Assembly: GCA_934668345.1 (NCBI GenBank)
Contig: CAKUNE010000002.1
Location: 62,001 to 126,000 of the forward strand
Length of the DNA stretch: 64,000 bases
From: an uncultured Collinsella sp.
GTDB lineage: Bacteria > Actinomycetota > Coriobacteriia > Coriobacteriales > Coriobacteriaceae
Reading direction: 5' to 3'
Notes under the pieces: model-generated
What the model was told of the DNA's origin: nothing
The model's database searches: none
Seen by the model: the letters and a program-made list of their open reading frames with translations, nothing else
Shown here: piece by piece, positions 8,650-16,451 of the stretch
How positions within the stretch are numbered: position 1 is the stretch's first letter
How the letters are laid out: each line of letters opens with the position of its first letter
Translations under genes and position numbers: made by a program

Positions 8650-9963
8650 ATGAAGCTCACTATAGAATCGATGACCTACGGCGCAGACGGGCTGGCGCAC
8701 GCCGACAACGGCAAGGCCGTCTTTGTGCAGGGCGCCGTGGCAGGCGACACCGTCGAGGCCGAGGTCGTACAGGACGGCAAGTCGTTCATGCGCGCCCGCA
8801 CCACCGAGATTCTGGAGCCAAGCCCCGATCGCATTCAGCCTCCCTGCCCCTTCGTGGGCATCTGCGGCGGCTGCTCGTGGGGCAATCTCTCACGCACGGC
8901 ACAGCTCGCCGCCAAGGAGCAAAACCTGCGCTCCACGCTCGAGCGCATCGGCAAGTTCGCTCCTGAGCAGGTCGATGAGCTGGTGCAGCCCATCCGCCGC
9001 ACCAAGGACGACTGGGGCTACCGCAATAAAATCGAGCTCGAACCGACCGTCGTCAACGGTCGCGTGCGCCTTGGCATGCACGGTGTCGACCCCAGCAAAA
9101 TCGTGACCGTCGATGCGTGCCCGCTGTTCGATAAGCGCTTCCCGAAGGCGCTCAAATCGGTCGTCGGCGCACTCAACTATCTAAGCGGCAGCCATGACTT
9201 GGGGCTCGAACGCGTGGGCATTCGCGCATCGCGCCGCACCAAGGCGCTCGAGGTCGCACTCTGGACGCCTACGGGCTCTTTTCCGCGCTCGCAGGTCTCC
9301 CGCGTGCTGGCGGACGCCGCTCATCCCACGAGCATCGTGCGCGTCATGAGCAAGGGCGAGAAGAAGGCCCGCCGCGTCTCCAAAGTCGAGATGCTCGCCG
9401 GCGAGGGCTCGTGGACCGAGAACATCGCCGAGGGCCAGATGCGCTTGTCTGCCCCGTCGTTTTTCCAAGTCAACACCAAGGGCGCCGAGATTTTGATTGA
9501 TCTCGTTATGGACGCCCTCGACCCGCAGGAAGACGAGCTGGCCGTGGACCTGTACTGCGGCGCCGGCACCTTTACCCTGCCGCTCGCCCGCCGCTGCGAT
9601 TTTGTCGCCGCCGTCGAGGCCTATGGCCCGGCCGTGCGCGATCTACGCCGTAACCTGGAGATCAACAAGCTCGATAACGTCGACGTCATCGGCGGAGACG
9701 CGGTGCGCGAGTTCCCCGACCAGGATGCCGACGTCTTGGTGGTCGACCCGCCGCGTGCGGGCTTGGCGCCCGAGGCCATCGACCTCATCGCGAGCACGAG
9801 TGCCCGCGATGTCGCCTACGTGAGCTGCGACCCGGCGACTCTGGCCCGCGACCTCAAGCGCTTTGTCGAGGAGGGCACCTTCTCCCCCGTCAAGATCACG
9901 CCGGTCGACCTATTCCCGCAAACCTTCCACTGCGAGACCGTCGTCCACCTTAGGCGCAACTAG
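8650..9963 (+). CDS. 23S rRNA (uracil-5)-methyltransferase, RumA/RlmD family
   Basis: A 437-residue SAM-dependent RNA methyltransferase. An N-terminal TRAM-like domain is followed by the iron-sulfur cysteines C66, C72, C75 and C157, and the C-terminal Rossmann methyltransferase has VDLYCGAGTFTLPLA, VDPPRAGL and the nucleophile C393 in YVSCDPATLARD. This agrees with enzymes forming 5-methyluridine in 23S rRNA; position 1939 versus 747 cannot be told from sequence. The ATG at 8650 has AGGG close upstream and begins at the TRAM strand; the in-frame ATG at 8614 has no ribosome site. Confidence 0.9.
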   Translation: MKLTIESMTYGADGLAHADNGKAVFVQGAVAGDTVEAEVVQDGKSFMRARTTEILEPSPDRIQPPCPFVGICGGCSWGNLSRTAQLAAKEQNLRSTLERIGKFAPEQVDELVQPIRRTKDDWGYRNKIELEPTVVNGRVRLGMHGVDPSKIVTVDACPLFDKRFPKALKSVVGALNYLSGSHDLGLERVGIRASRRTKALEVALWTPTGSFPRSQVSRVLADAAHPTSIVRVMSKGEKKARRVSKVEMLAGEGSWTENIAEGQMRLSAPSFFQVNTKGAEILIDLVMDALDPQEDELAVDLYCGAGTFTLPLARRCDFVAAVEAYGPAVRDLRRNLEINKLDNVDVIGGDAVREFPDQDADVLVVDPPRAGLAPEAIDLIASTSARDVAYVSCDPATLARDLKRFVEEGTFSPVKITPVDLFPQTFHCETVVHLRRN

Positions 9964-10069
9964 CCACTTAATCATTGCTCAGAAAAATCATTGGGAAATC
10001 GAGCGTGGCAAGCGGAGGTCTTCGGGGTATAAGACGGCTAATTGTATGCCGCCTATGAAAGGAACCCTC

Positions 10070-10612
10070 ATGCCCAGCGTTGCCGTTCTCGCCGCCGATG
10101 GCTTTGAAACTATTGAATGCTTGACCATGGTCGATGTCATGCGTCGCGGCGGCGTGCGTGCCACGCTCGTCTCGATCATGCCCACGCGTGAGGTCGTAAG
10201 CTCGCTGCAGATCCCCGTGACCTGCGATGCGCTCTTTGATGAGATCAACTTTGACGAGTACGACTGCGTCGTGCTGCCCGGCGGCCTGCCCGGTGCCACC
10301 AACCTGCGCGCCGATCAGCGCGTCTGCGACGTGGTCTGCGAGTTCGCCGCGACCAAGCACGTTGCCGCCATCTGCGCCGCCCCGTTTATCCTGGGCGAGC
10401 TCGACCTACTCGAGGGGCGCCACGCCACGTGCTTCCCTGGCTTTGAGAAAAGCTTCCCCGAAGGCGCCTATACCGGCGAGAAGGTTACGCAAGACGGCAA
10501 CATCATCACCGCCAGCGGCATGGCCCAGTCGCTCCCCTTTGCGCTTGAGCTGCTGCGTACGCTCGCCGGCGACAAGGCCGTCGAGAAGGTCGCCGAGGGC
10601 ATTCAGCTATGA
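10070..10612 (+). CDS. DJ-1/PfpI family protein
   Basis: A 180-residue protein of the DJ-1/PfpI (YajL-like) superfamily. It has the N-terminal strand SVAVLAADGFE, the conserved Glu after DGF, VLPGGLPGA, and the nucleophile-elbow cysteine in AAICAAPFILGE. Members include chaperone, protease-like and deglycase-type proteins, so the reaction is not assigned. The ATG at 10070 has AAAGGA 6 nt upstream. Its TGA stop overlaps the ATG of the maf gene (ATGA at 10609-10612), which indicates translational coupling. Confidence 0.88.
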   Translation: MPSVAVLAADGFETIECLTMVDVMRRGGVRATLVSIMPTREVVSSLQIPVTCDALFDEINFDEYDCVVLPGGLPGATNLRADQRVCDVVCEFAATKHVAAICAAPFILGELDLLEGRHATCFPGFEKSFPEGAYTGEKVTQDGNIITASGMAQSLPFALELLRTLAGDKAVEKVAEGIQL

Positions 10613-11190
10613 TTTTGGCTTCGCAATCACCGCGCCGCATCGAGTTGATGCGCGAGGCGGGCTATGACATTCGCGTGATTCCCGCAGATATCGACGAAAC
10701 GCCTTTTGATGGCGAGGCCCCGCTTACGCTCGTTGAACGCTTAGCACGCGCCAAAGCCGCCGCCATTGCCGCCGAGCATGCCGAGCCCAACGAACTGACC
10801 GTCGCGGCCGATACTATTGTCACCTTCGATGGCAAGATTCTGGGCAAGCCGGCAACCGAGGACGAGGCGCGCACCATGCTCCGCGAGCTTTCGGGCCGCA
10901 CGCACCAGGTCGCAACCGGCGTCTGCATTGTTAAAGCCGGCGACGCTACAGCTCCGCATGCCGCCGAGAGCCTGTCGTTTGTCGATGTGACCGACGTGAC
11001 GTTCTATGAGCTTACCGAAGAGCAGATCGAGCGCTATGTTGCCTCCGGCGAACCCATGGACAAGGCCGGGGCCTACGGCATCCAAGGCACAGGCGGCCGC
11101 ATGCTTGTGCACGATATTTCGGGTGACTTCTACAACGTGGTGGGCTTGCCCATCGCTCGCGTCGCACGCGCGATTCAAAAACTCTCGTAA
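10609..11190 (+). CDS. maf: Maf-like nucleotide pyrophosphatase
   Basis: A 193-residue Maf/Ham1-type fold protein. The N-terminal ILASQSPRR motif, VAADTIV and GKPATEDEARTML are the family signature. Maf proteins hydrolyse nucleoside triphosphates, often modified pyrimidines (m5UTP, pseudo-UTP) or dTTP/UTP, to monophosphates. Translation is coupled to the DJ-1 gene by a 4-bp ATGA overlap. An m5U methyltransferase gene lies just upstream, which suits an m5UTP house-cleaning role (inference). Confidence 0.9.
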   Translation: MILASQSPRRIELMREAGYDIRVIPADIDETPFDGEAPLTLVERLARAKAAAIAAEHAEPNELTVAADTIVTFDGKILGKPATEDEARTMLRELSGRTHQVATGVCIVKAGDATAPHAAESLSFVDVTDVTFYELTEEQIERYVASGEPMDKAGAYGIQGTGGRMLVHDISGDFYNVVGLPIARVARAIQKLS

Positions 11191-11198
11191 TTGCATCT

Positions 11199-11269
11199 GG
11201 CGCTGGGTATCCCCCGGCGCCTACAATTTTGCCGTACCGTACGGATCCCGACCGGGCATAAGGCCCGGC
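11199..11269 (+). promoter_or_regulatory. Hairpins between maf and the P1 peptidase gene
   Basis: An imperfect GC-rich stem at 11199-11221 is followed by CTACAATTTT and may be a weak terminator. Two further stems follow: CCGTAC/GTACGG (11232-11244) and CCGGGC/GCCCGG (11252-11268), the last ending about 20 bp before the next ribosome site. Confidence 0.4.
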
Positions 11270-11290
11270 GGAAAACCGATAGGAGAAAAC

Positions 11291-12292
11291 ATGGACACAC
11301 TGCTCGAAGCCATCGATGTTTGCAATGTCGATGGCTTTTGCTTTGGCAACTATACGGACGAGGAGGCTGGCACCGGCTGCACCGTAATCGTGGCGCCCGA
11401 GGGTGCCACCGGTGGCGTTGACGTACGTGGTGGCGCTCCCGCTTCGCGTGAGACCGACCTGCTGCGTCCCGAAAACACCGTTGATAAGGTCCACGCCGTC
11501 TGCCTTTCGGGCGGATCGGCCTTTGGCCTCGAAGCCGCAAGCGGCGTGGCCCGCGAACTCGAGAGCCGCGGCATTGGTCTGCCCGTCGGCCCCACGCAGG
11601 TGCCTATCGTGTGCTCCAGCTGTATCTTCGACCTCGCCTTTGGTAACCCCACCGTTCGCCCCGACATTGAGGCCGGCATCGCCGCCGTGCGCGAGGCGCT
11701 CGACCACACCCCTGCCTCGCTCGAGCAGGGCAACGTGGGCGCCGGCACCGGCGCCACCGTAGGAAAGCTCATGGGACCTGCCACCTGCATGAAAGCTGGC
11801 CTTGGAGCCGCCGCCGTGGCACTCGGCCCCGTCAAGGTGGGCGCCGTGGTCTCGGTCAACGCCTGCGGCAACGTTGTCGACCCCTTCACCGGCAAGTGGG
11901 TCGCCGGTATGCGTGCCGCAGCCGATAGCGACCAGATCGTCGACATGGAACTCGCAGCCTTTGCCGCCGCCGGATCCATGCAGATGCCGCTCGACCGCAC
12001 CAACACCACCATCAGCTGCATCGTCACCAACATGGAGCTCACTAAGGCCCAGGCCACCAAGGTCTCCCAAATGGCCGCAGACGCCTACGCACACGCCATC
12101 CGTCCCACGCACACCACCAACGACGGCGACACCATCTACACCCTCGCCAGCGGCAAACTGGGCGCCCAGGCAAGCGCCGCCGTTCCCCTAGACCTGCTGG
12201 GCATGCTCGCCGTAAGGGCTTTGCAAACCGCCATCGTAAACGGAGCCAAAACCGCCAAAACCTCCCACGGCATCCCCGGCGCCGCGAAGTAA
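11291..12292 (+). CDS. P1-family (S58, DmpA-like) aminopeptidase
   Basis: A 333-residue Ntn-type hydrolase of the P1/DmpA family, which self-cleaves and releases N-terminal residues from peptides. Family hallmarks are the GG-rich segment VHAVCLSGGSAFGLEAASGV, NVGAGTGATVGK, and the NTTISCIVTNMELTK segment that carries the cleavage/nucleophile region, followed by NDGDTIYTLASG. The ATG at 11291 has AGGAG 5 nt upstream; the open frame extends 285 bp further but overlaps maf and lacks a ribosome site. There is no signal peptide, so it is cytoplasmic. Substrate unknown. Confidence 0.87.
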   Translation: MDTLLEAIDVCNVDGFCFGNYTDEEAGTGCTVIVAPEGATGGVDVRGGAPASRETDLLRPENTVDKVHAVCLSGGSAFGLEAASGVARELESRGIGLPVGPTQVPIVCSSCIFDLAFGNPTVRPDIEAGIAAVREALDHTPASLEQGNVGAGTGATVGKLMGPATCMKAGLGAAAVALGPVKVGAVVSVNACGNVVDPFTGKWVAGMRAAADSDQIVDMELAAFAAAGSMQMPLDRTNTTISCIVTNMELTKAQATKVSQMAADAYAHAIRPTHTTNDGDTIYTLASGKLGAQASAAVPLDLLGMLAVRALQTAIVNGAKTAKTSHGIPGAAK

Positions 12293-12304
12293 ACTAGCTC
12301 GTCC

Positions 12305-12429
12305 GGTTGCCCGGTGGGTCTTGGTTATGTTTGCTGCTCTACAGTCCTGGCTCGCACGAAGAGCACATTAAGTGCTCTTCGGCTCGTGCGGAACTCGCGA
12401 CAAACATAACCAAGACCCACCGGGCAACC
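12305..12429. repeat. Long intergenic palindrome 1 (shared core, private arms)
   Basis: Outer arms 12305-12333 and 12401-12429 are a perfect 29-bp inverted repeat. Inside is a second hairpin, GAAGAGCAC-ATTAA-GTGCTCTTC (12358-12380), within a core running from GTTTG to CAAAC (12329-12405). The same core, inverted, occurs in palindrome 2, with compensating changes in the inner stem. The arms are not shared. It lies just past the P1 peptidase stop and may also terminate transcription. Confidence 0.9.
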
Positions 12430-12455
12430 TACCAACCAAAATCTTTTCAGCCCAG

Positions 12456-12497
12456 GCCCCTGTGTACCGCGCGTCTAAGATCTTCAAATTCAAATAA
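12456..12497 (+). pseudogene. Scar of a second glycosyltransferase 3' end
   Basis: Read on the plus strand this stretch encodes VYRASKIFKFK and a TAA stop, nearly matching the LYRLASKIFKFN C-terminus of the GT2 gene that ends at 12665 on the minus strand. Seventeen bases (12477-12493) are an exact inverted copy of 12669-12685. It sits between palindromes 1 and 2. I read it as the last codons of a lost, oppositely oriented GT2 paralogue. Confidence 0.6.
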
Positions 12498-12522
12498 CCT
12501 GACAATCGATTCTTATAGCAGA

Positions 12523-12632
12523 GGCCCCTTGGCCTTTAGTTTGATACAAGTTCCGCACGAGCCGGAAAGCACTTAATGTGCTTTCCGTGCGAGCAGGACT
12601 GTTCGCAGTAGCAAACTAAAGGCCAAGAGGCC
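12523..12632. repeat. Long intergenic palindrome 2 (shared core, private arms)
   Basis: Arms 12523-12543 and 12612-12632 pair over 21 bp with one mismatch. The inner hairpin is GGAAAGCAC-TTAAT-GTGCTTTCC (12564-12586). On the minus strand its core aligns along its whole length of about 76 bp with palindrome 1, including ACAGTCCTG, CTCGCACG and CGGCTCGTGCGGAACT. It lies 33 bp from the GT2 stop, so it may terminate that gene too. Confidence 0.9.
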
Positions 12633-12664
12633 CAGTCAACCTATCAGCGGCGATTACTCAGCAG

Positions 12665-13696
12665 CTAGTTGAATTTGAAGATCTTTGAGGCAAGACGGTA
12701 TAGGCCGAGTGTGGTTTTGTCTCCGGCACGGCCGCGGAGGTTAGTGAAGAAGCCGACCACACCGTAACGTGCACGACGATACATACGCTCGTCATAGGCC
12801 TTCAAATCATTCCACAGCGTCTTTAGGCGCTCGTCGGCGCAATCTTCCTCGGAAAGCTTAGTAAGCACCGAGCAGATCGCCATCATCATGGTGAAGTAGC
12901 CCATCATGTACGAACGCAGACGCGACGACTCGACATCGCTGTACAGGTGGTACGACTCCATCATGATACGCGTAACACGGAACTGCTGGTCCAGACGCTT
13001 GACCATCGTGGCCTCGTTGACACTCTGGCCCTCGCGACCGATAAAGTAGCGATAGAGGTCGATGTCGGCGTAGTACATGGTCTTGCAACGCGGCAGCGGC
13101 ACGTAGGCGTAGATGTTGTCCACATAGAACGTGTGCGGCGGCATGGGAAGGTTGGACTCGCGCAGCACATCCGTGCGATAGCACAGGCTGTGCATGAGCA
13201 GATTCTGGTCCAGGCGGAAATGGCCGATCTGGTCCCAGGTAAAGATCTTTTTTCGAGGCAGGGCAAACTTGTAACCAATGGCCGTATGCGTACCCTCGTA
13301 AACCTTCTCGTACACGTAGTTCGAGATAAACAGGTCAACGCGCTGGTCGCGCTCTTCAAAGCCGCGCAGAATCGACAGCATGGTCGAAAGGGCAGCGCCG
13401 TCAAGCCAGTCGTCCGAGTCGACAACCTTGTAGTAGGTGCCCTGCGCCTCGCGCAGACCCGAAAGGACGGCAATACCGTGGCCGCCATTCTCCTGGTGCA
13501 CCGCGCGGATGATTCCAGGATAACGGGCCTCCCACTCGTCGGCCTTGGCGGCCGTCTCATCCTTGGAGCCGTCGTCCACCACGATAATCTCGATATCGGT
13601 GGCACAATTGCTCCCCTCCAAGATGGAGGTGATGCAATGGTCCATGTCCTTAGCGGCGTTATACGAGGGAATACCGAATGTTATGACTTTATGCAT
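12665..13696 (-). CDS. Family 2 glycosyltransferase
   Basis: About 343 residues. The GT-A fold glycosyltransferase starts with FGIPSYNAAKDMDHCITSIL, has VVDDGSKDET for nucleotide-sugar binding and the metal-binding acidic motif VVDSDDWLDG. There is no signal peptide or obvious membrane helix, so it is cytoplasmic or membrane-peripheral. The start overlaps the end of glf by 8 bp (ATGCATAA), so translation is probably coupled; an in-frame ATG at 13714 is an alternative. Pairing with UDP-galactopyranose mutase suggests a galactofuranosyl transferase for a surface glycan (inference). Confidence 0.85.
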   Translation of the reverse strand: MHKVITFGIPSYNAAKDMDHCITSILEGSNCATDIEIIVVDDGSKDETAAKADEWEARYPGIIRAVHQENGGHGIAVLSGLREAQGTYYKVVDSDDWLDGAALSTMLSILRGFEERDQRVDLFISNYVYEKVYEGTHTAIGYKFALPRKKIFTWDQIGHFRLDQNLLMHSLCYRTDVLRESNLPMPPHTFYVDNIYAYVPLPRCKTMYYADIDLYRYFIGREGQSVNEATMVKRLDQQFRVTRIMMESYHLYSDVESSRLRSYMMGYFTMMMAICSVLTKLSEEDCADERLKTLWNDLKAYDERMYRRARYGVVGFFTNLRGRAGDKTTLGLYRLASKIFKFN

Positions 13697-14891
13697 GGCA
13701 GGCGATAATCTCATCCGAAAGATCGAGGGCGGAATTGGTCACGGCATCCATATCGTAGTAACGATACTCGGCCAGACGACCCACCGGGTGGAAGTTTGTC
13801 AGGTTCTGGACGCGCTCAAGATAGCGCTCATAGAGCTCGCGGTTCTCGGGCTCCAGAATGGCGTAATAGGGCGTCTCGCCCGAGCCGGGCGTATAGGCCT
13901 TGGAGTACTCCTTCATGATGGTGGTCTTGCCGGGCAAAACCTGACCGGTCATGTTCTTGAACTCGGTGATGCGCGTGTAATCCTCGCTCGTGGTGTAGTT
14001 GACGGTGCCCACGGGCTGGAACTGGTCCATATCGAGCGTCTCGAACTTCATGTCGAGCGTGCGGTACGGCAGTGCGCCCAGGTCGAGGTTGAACAGCTCA
14101 TCGAGCGGACCGGTATAGACAATCTCGCCGCCGTAGACCTTGCCGTCGACCTTGACGGTTGTCTCGTCGATCTCGAAGAGATCGCGAGCGTCCACGTCGC
14201 AGAACACATCAATCAGGTCGTGGTCGAGCATGTGCTCAAACAGCGCCGTGTAGCCATCCTGCGGCATACCCTGGAAGGGGGCCTGCGGGAAGTAGCGGTC
14301 ATCATCGCCCACAAAGACGGGAACGCGGCCGGTGATCGAGGGATCGATCTGGTCGGGCGTCTGACCCCACTGCTTCATGGTGTAATGCAAAAAGACGTTC
14401 TCGTAGACGTAATCGGCGACCTCGGCCAAGTCGGGGTCGTTCTTCTTACGCAGCTCCATAATGGGCACCTTGACATCCTTGCCAAAGGTCTCCACGAGCT
14501 TCTGATACAGCTCCTCGCCGCGCTCATCACCAAAGGCGAGCTTGAGACTCGCATGGTTGAAGGGCACGGGCATAAGGGTGCCATTGATGTTGGCGAGCAC
14601 CTTGTGCTGATAATCCGTCCACTTGGTAAAGCGCGACAGGAAATTGTGCACGCGCTCGTTAAAGGTGTGATAGATATGCGGACCGTACTCGTGGATCAGG
14701 ATTCCGGCCTCGTCAGTGCAGTCATAGGCATTGCCCGCAATGTGGCTACGGCGCTCCAAAACGGCAACACGATAGCCGATGGTCTCGGCAAGACGGCGGG
14801 CGCAAACGGCACCGGCATATCCAGCACCGACGACAATCATGTCGTACGCGCCGGCGTTAAAGCCTTCAGGCAGGCCTGAGGTAATCTGCAT
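13689..14891 (-). CDS. glf: UDP-galactopyranose mutase
   Basis: A 400-residue FAD enzyme converting UDP-galactopyranose to UDP-galactofuranose. The dinucleotide-binding motif VVGAGYAGAVCARRLAE lies near the N-terminus, followed by EYGPHIYHT and the C-terminal PVGRLAEYRYYDMDAV block typical of the family. AAGGAG lies 5 nt before the ATG. It is the first gene of a two-gene unit with the GT2 gene, which overlaps its stop. The unit predicts galactofuranose in the cell-surface polysaccharide. Confidence 0.93.
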   Translation of the reverse strand: MQITSGLPEGFNAGAYDMIVVGAGYAGAVCARRLAETIGYRVAVLERRSHIAGNAYDCTDEAGILIHEYGPHIYHTFNERVHNFLSRFTKWTDYQHKVLANINGTLMPVPFNHASLKLAFGDERGEELYQKLVETFGKDVKVPIMELRKKNDPDLAEVADYVYENVFLHYTMKQWGQTPDQIDPSITGRVPVFVGDDDRYFPQAPFQGMPQDGYTALFEHMLDHDLIDVFCDVDARDLFEIDETTVKVDGKVYGGEIVYTGPLDELFNLDLGALPYRTLDMKFETLDMDQFQPVGTVNYTTSEDYTRITEFKNMTGQVLPGKTTIMKEYSKAYTPGSGETPYYAILEPENRELYERYLERVQNLTNFHPVGRLAEYRYYDMDAVTNSALDLSDEIIACHA

Positions 14892-15047
14892 CGATACTCC
14901 TTGTCAAAAGCCACGGGCTCGTTAGCTGGGCTTTTCTCGAACATTCTTCGAGACACATTTATCAGAGCGATTATAGCGCTAATGCGTCCTATAATGAGCT
15001 TGCCACACAAGGAAAGCTCAAGCACCGCGGCGTACATAATTGAAAGG

Positions 15048-15070
15048 TAAACCCGCTAGCAGCGGGTTTA
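15048..15070. promoter_or_regulatory. Hairpin in the pta leader
   Basis: TAAACCCGCT and AGCGGGTTTA form a 10-bp stem about 50 bp upstream of the pta start. The T run after it is only three bases, so it may be a weak terminator of an upstream transcript or a 5' stabilising hairpin. Confidence 0.45.
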
Positions 15071-15122
15071 TTCGTGAACAGCCGGGCGCCTGGAGCTTAG
15101 CGAAACGCTTGTAAGGAGTAAC

Positions 15123-16103
15123 ATGAGCGATTTCCTAAACCGTATGAAGTCTGCCGCCAAGGCCGACCTTAAGACCATCGTCCTGCCCGAGGGCGAGGAT
15201 CCGCGCACCATCGTCGCAGCCAACAAGATCATCGAGGAAGGCCTGGCCAACATCGTCATCCTGGGCGATCCCAACGAGATCAACGTCCCCGGCGCCACCG
15301 TCATCGATCCGCGCAACGCCGAGAAGCACGAGGAGTACGCACAGAAGTTTGCCGAGCTCCGCGCCAAGAAGGGCGTTACCATCGAGCAGGCTCGCGCGCA
15401 GGTGATGGACGCCACCTACTTTGGCACCATGATGGTCAAGATGGGCGACGCCGACGGTCTGGTCTCCGGCGCCTGCCACTCCACCGCCGACACCCTGCGC
15501 CCCGCGCTGCAGATCCTCAAGACCGCCCCGGGTACCAAGCTGGTCTCGGCCTTCTTCGTGATGTGCACCGACACCCCGCAGTTCGGCACCGACGGCACGC
15601 TGATCTTCGCCGACTGCGGCCTCAACATCAACCCGTCCTCTGACGAGCTCTCCGAGATCGCCATCGCCTCCGCTCACTCCTGGTCCACCTTCATGGGCAA
15701 CGTTGAGCCGCACGTGGCCATGCTCTCCTACTCCACCATGGGCTCCGCCGGCGGCGAGGTCGCCAAGAAGGTCCAGGAGGCCGTGAAGTTCTGCAAGGAG
15801 AAGGCTCCCGAGCTCGCCATCGATGGCGACCTGCAGCTCGACGCCGCTATCGTCCCCACCGTCGCCCAGCTCAAGGCTCCCGGCTCCTCTGTCGCCGGCA
15901 AGGCCAACGTGCTCGTGTTCCCCGACCTCGAGGCCGGCAACATCGGCTACAAGCTGGTCCAGCGCTTCGCCGGCGCCGATGCCTACGGCCCCATCCTGCA
16001 GGGCATCGCCAAGCCGGTCAACGACCTGTCGCGCGGCTGCTCTGCCGACGACATCGTGGGTGTCGTGGCCATCACCGCCGTCCAGGCTCAGATGGCTGAG
16101 TAG
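15123..16103 (+). CDS. pta: Phosphate acetyltransferase
   Basis: A 326-residue short-form Pta that converts acetyl-CoA and phosphate to acetyl phosphate and CoA, feeding ATP synthesis by acetate kinase. The catalytic C-terminal fold is shown by VLPEGEDPRTIVAANKI, DGLVSGACHSTADTLRPALQI, and VLVFPDLEAGNIGYKLVQRFAGADAYGPILQG. AAGGAG sits 5 nt before the ATG. Codon use is strongly biased to C-ending codons, as in a highly expressed gene. It converges on the acetate kinase pair, with palindrome 3 between them. Confidence 0.95.
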   Translation: MSDFLNRMKSAAKADLKTIVLPEGEDPRTIVAANKIIEEGLANIVILGDPNEINVPGATVIDPRNAEKHEEYAQKFAELRAKKGVTIEQARAQVMDATYFGTMMVKMGDADGLVSGACHSTADTLRPALQILKTAPGTKLVSAFFVMCTDTPQFGTDGTLIFADCGLNINPSSDELSEIAIASAHSWSTFMGNVEPHVAMLSYSTMGSAGGEVAKKVQEAVKFCKEKAPELAIDGDLQLDAAIVPTVAQLKAPGSSVAGKANVLVFPDLEAGNIGYKLVQRFAGADAYGPILQGIAKPVNDLSRGCSADDIVGVVAITAVQAQMAE

Positions 16104-16122
16104 CGGACGTATCCCCTCGGGA

Positions 16123-16241
16123 CCCTACAGGGTAAAGCTCTGAAAACGTCCTCGGACATGTCGGAAGCCCCCGCTGCGCACTACGTGCGGCGGGGGCTTC
16201 CTCCGTCCTGCGGGATGTTTTCAGAGCTTTACCCTGCAGGG
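16123..16241. repeat. Long intergenic palindrome 3 between pta and ackA
   Basis: Arms 16123-16147 and 16217-16241 pair over 25 bp with one mismatch. Inside is a 12-bp stem GGAAGCCCCCGC/GCGGGGGCTTCC (16163-16174 with 16190-16201) capped by CGCAC/GTGCG. The loop spacers on the two sides are unlike, as in palindromes 1 and 2, but the core is a different sequence. It starts 19 bp after the pta stop. The stretch from 16242 to 16393 holds nothing I recognise. Confidence 0.88.
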
Positions 16242-16393
16242 ACCCTGCCGCTACGTGGTGCTCAGGGAATCTGGGGTGGACGACGGCTTGGCTACGAGCT
16301 GGGGCAGAGAATCTGAATGATCGGGTGCCACTGCTGGAAGCGCGAGCGTTGCTAGTGATGGTCACTTTGGGACTGGTATTTCCGCTTGCTAGC

Positions 16394-16429
16394 AAAAAGG
16401 CCTCCGGAGCTGTTGCTCTGGAGGCCTTT
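16394..16429 (-). terminator. Terminator of the first acetate kinase gene
   Basis: AAAGGCCTCC pairs with GGAGGCCTTT around a short imperfect loop, and the complement of AAAAA gives the T run on the minus strand. It lies 22 bp past the gene's stop. Confidence 0.85.
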
Positions 16430-16451
16430 CTCTCAATTGCAGACGAATGCG

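Noticed and set aside
12307..12576. A short plus-strand ORF through palindrome 1
   Set aside because: It runs through structured non-coding DNA with no ribosome site; only its later part, in another frame, resembles a gene end (reported as a scar).
12305..12632. CRISPR array or tRNA gene
   Set aside because: Only two related palindromes in opposite orientation, no regular spacers, and no cloverleaf with CCA or T-loop consensus.
13545..14879. A 444-codon plus-strand frame opposite glf
   Set aside because: Antisense to UDP-galactopyranose mutase with full family motifs; no ribosome site and no homology.
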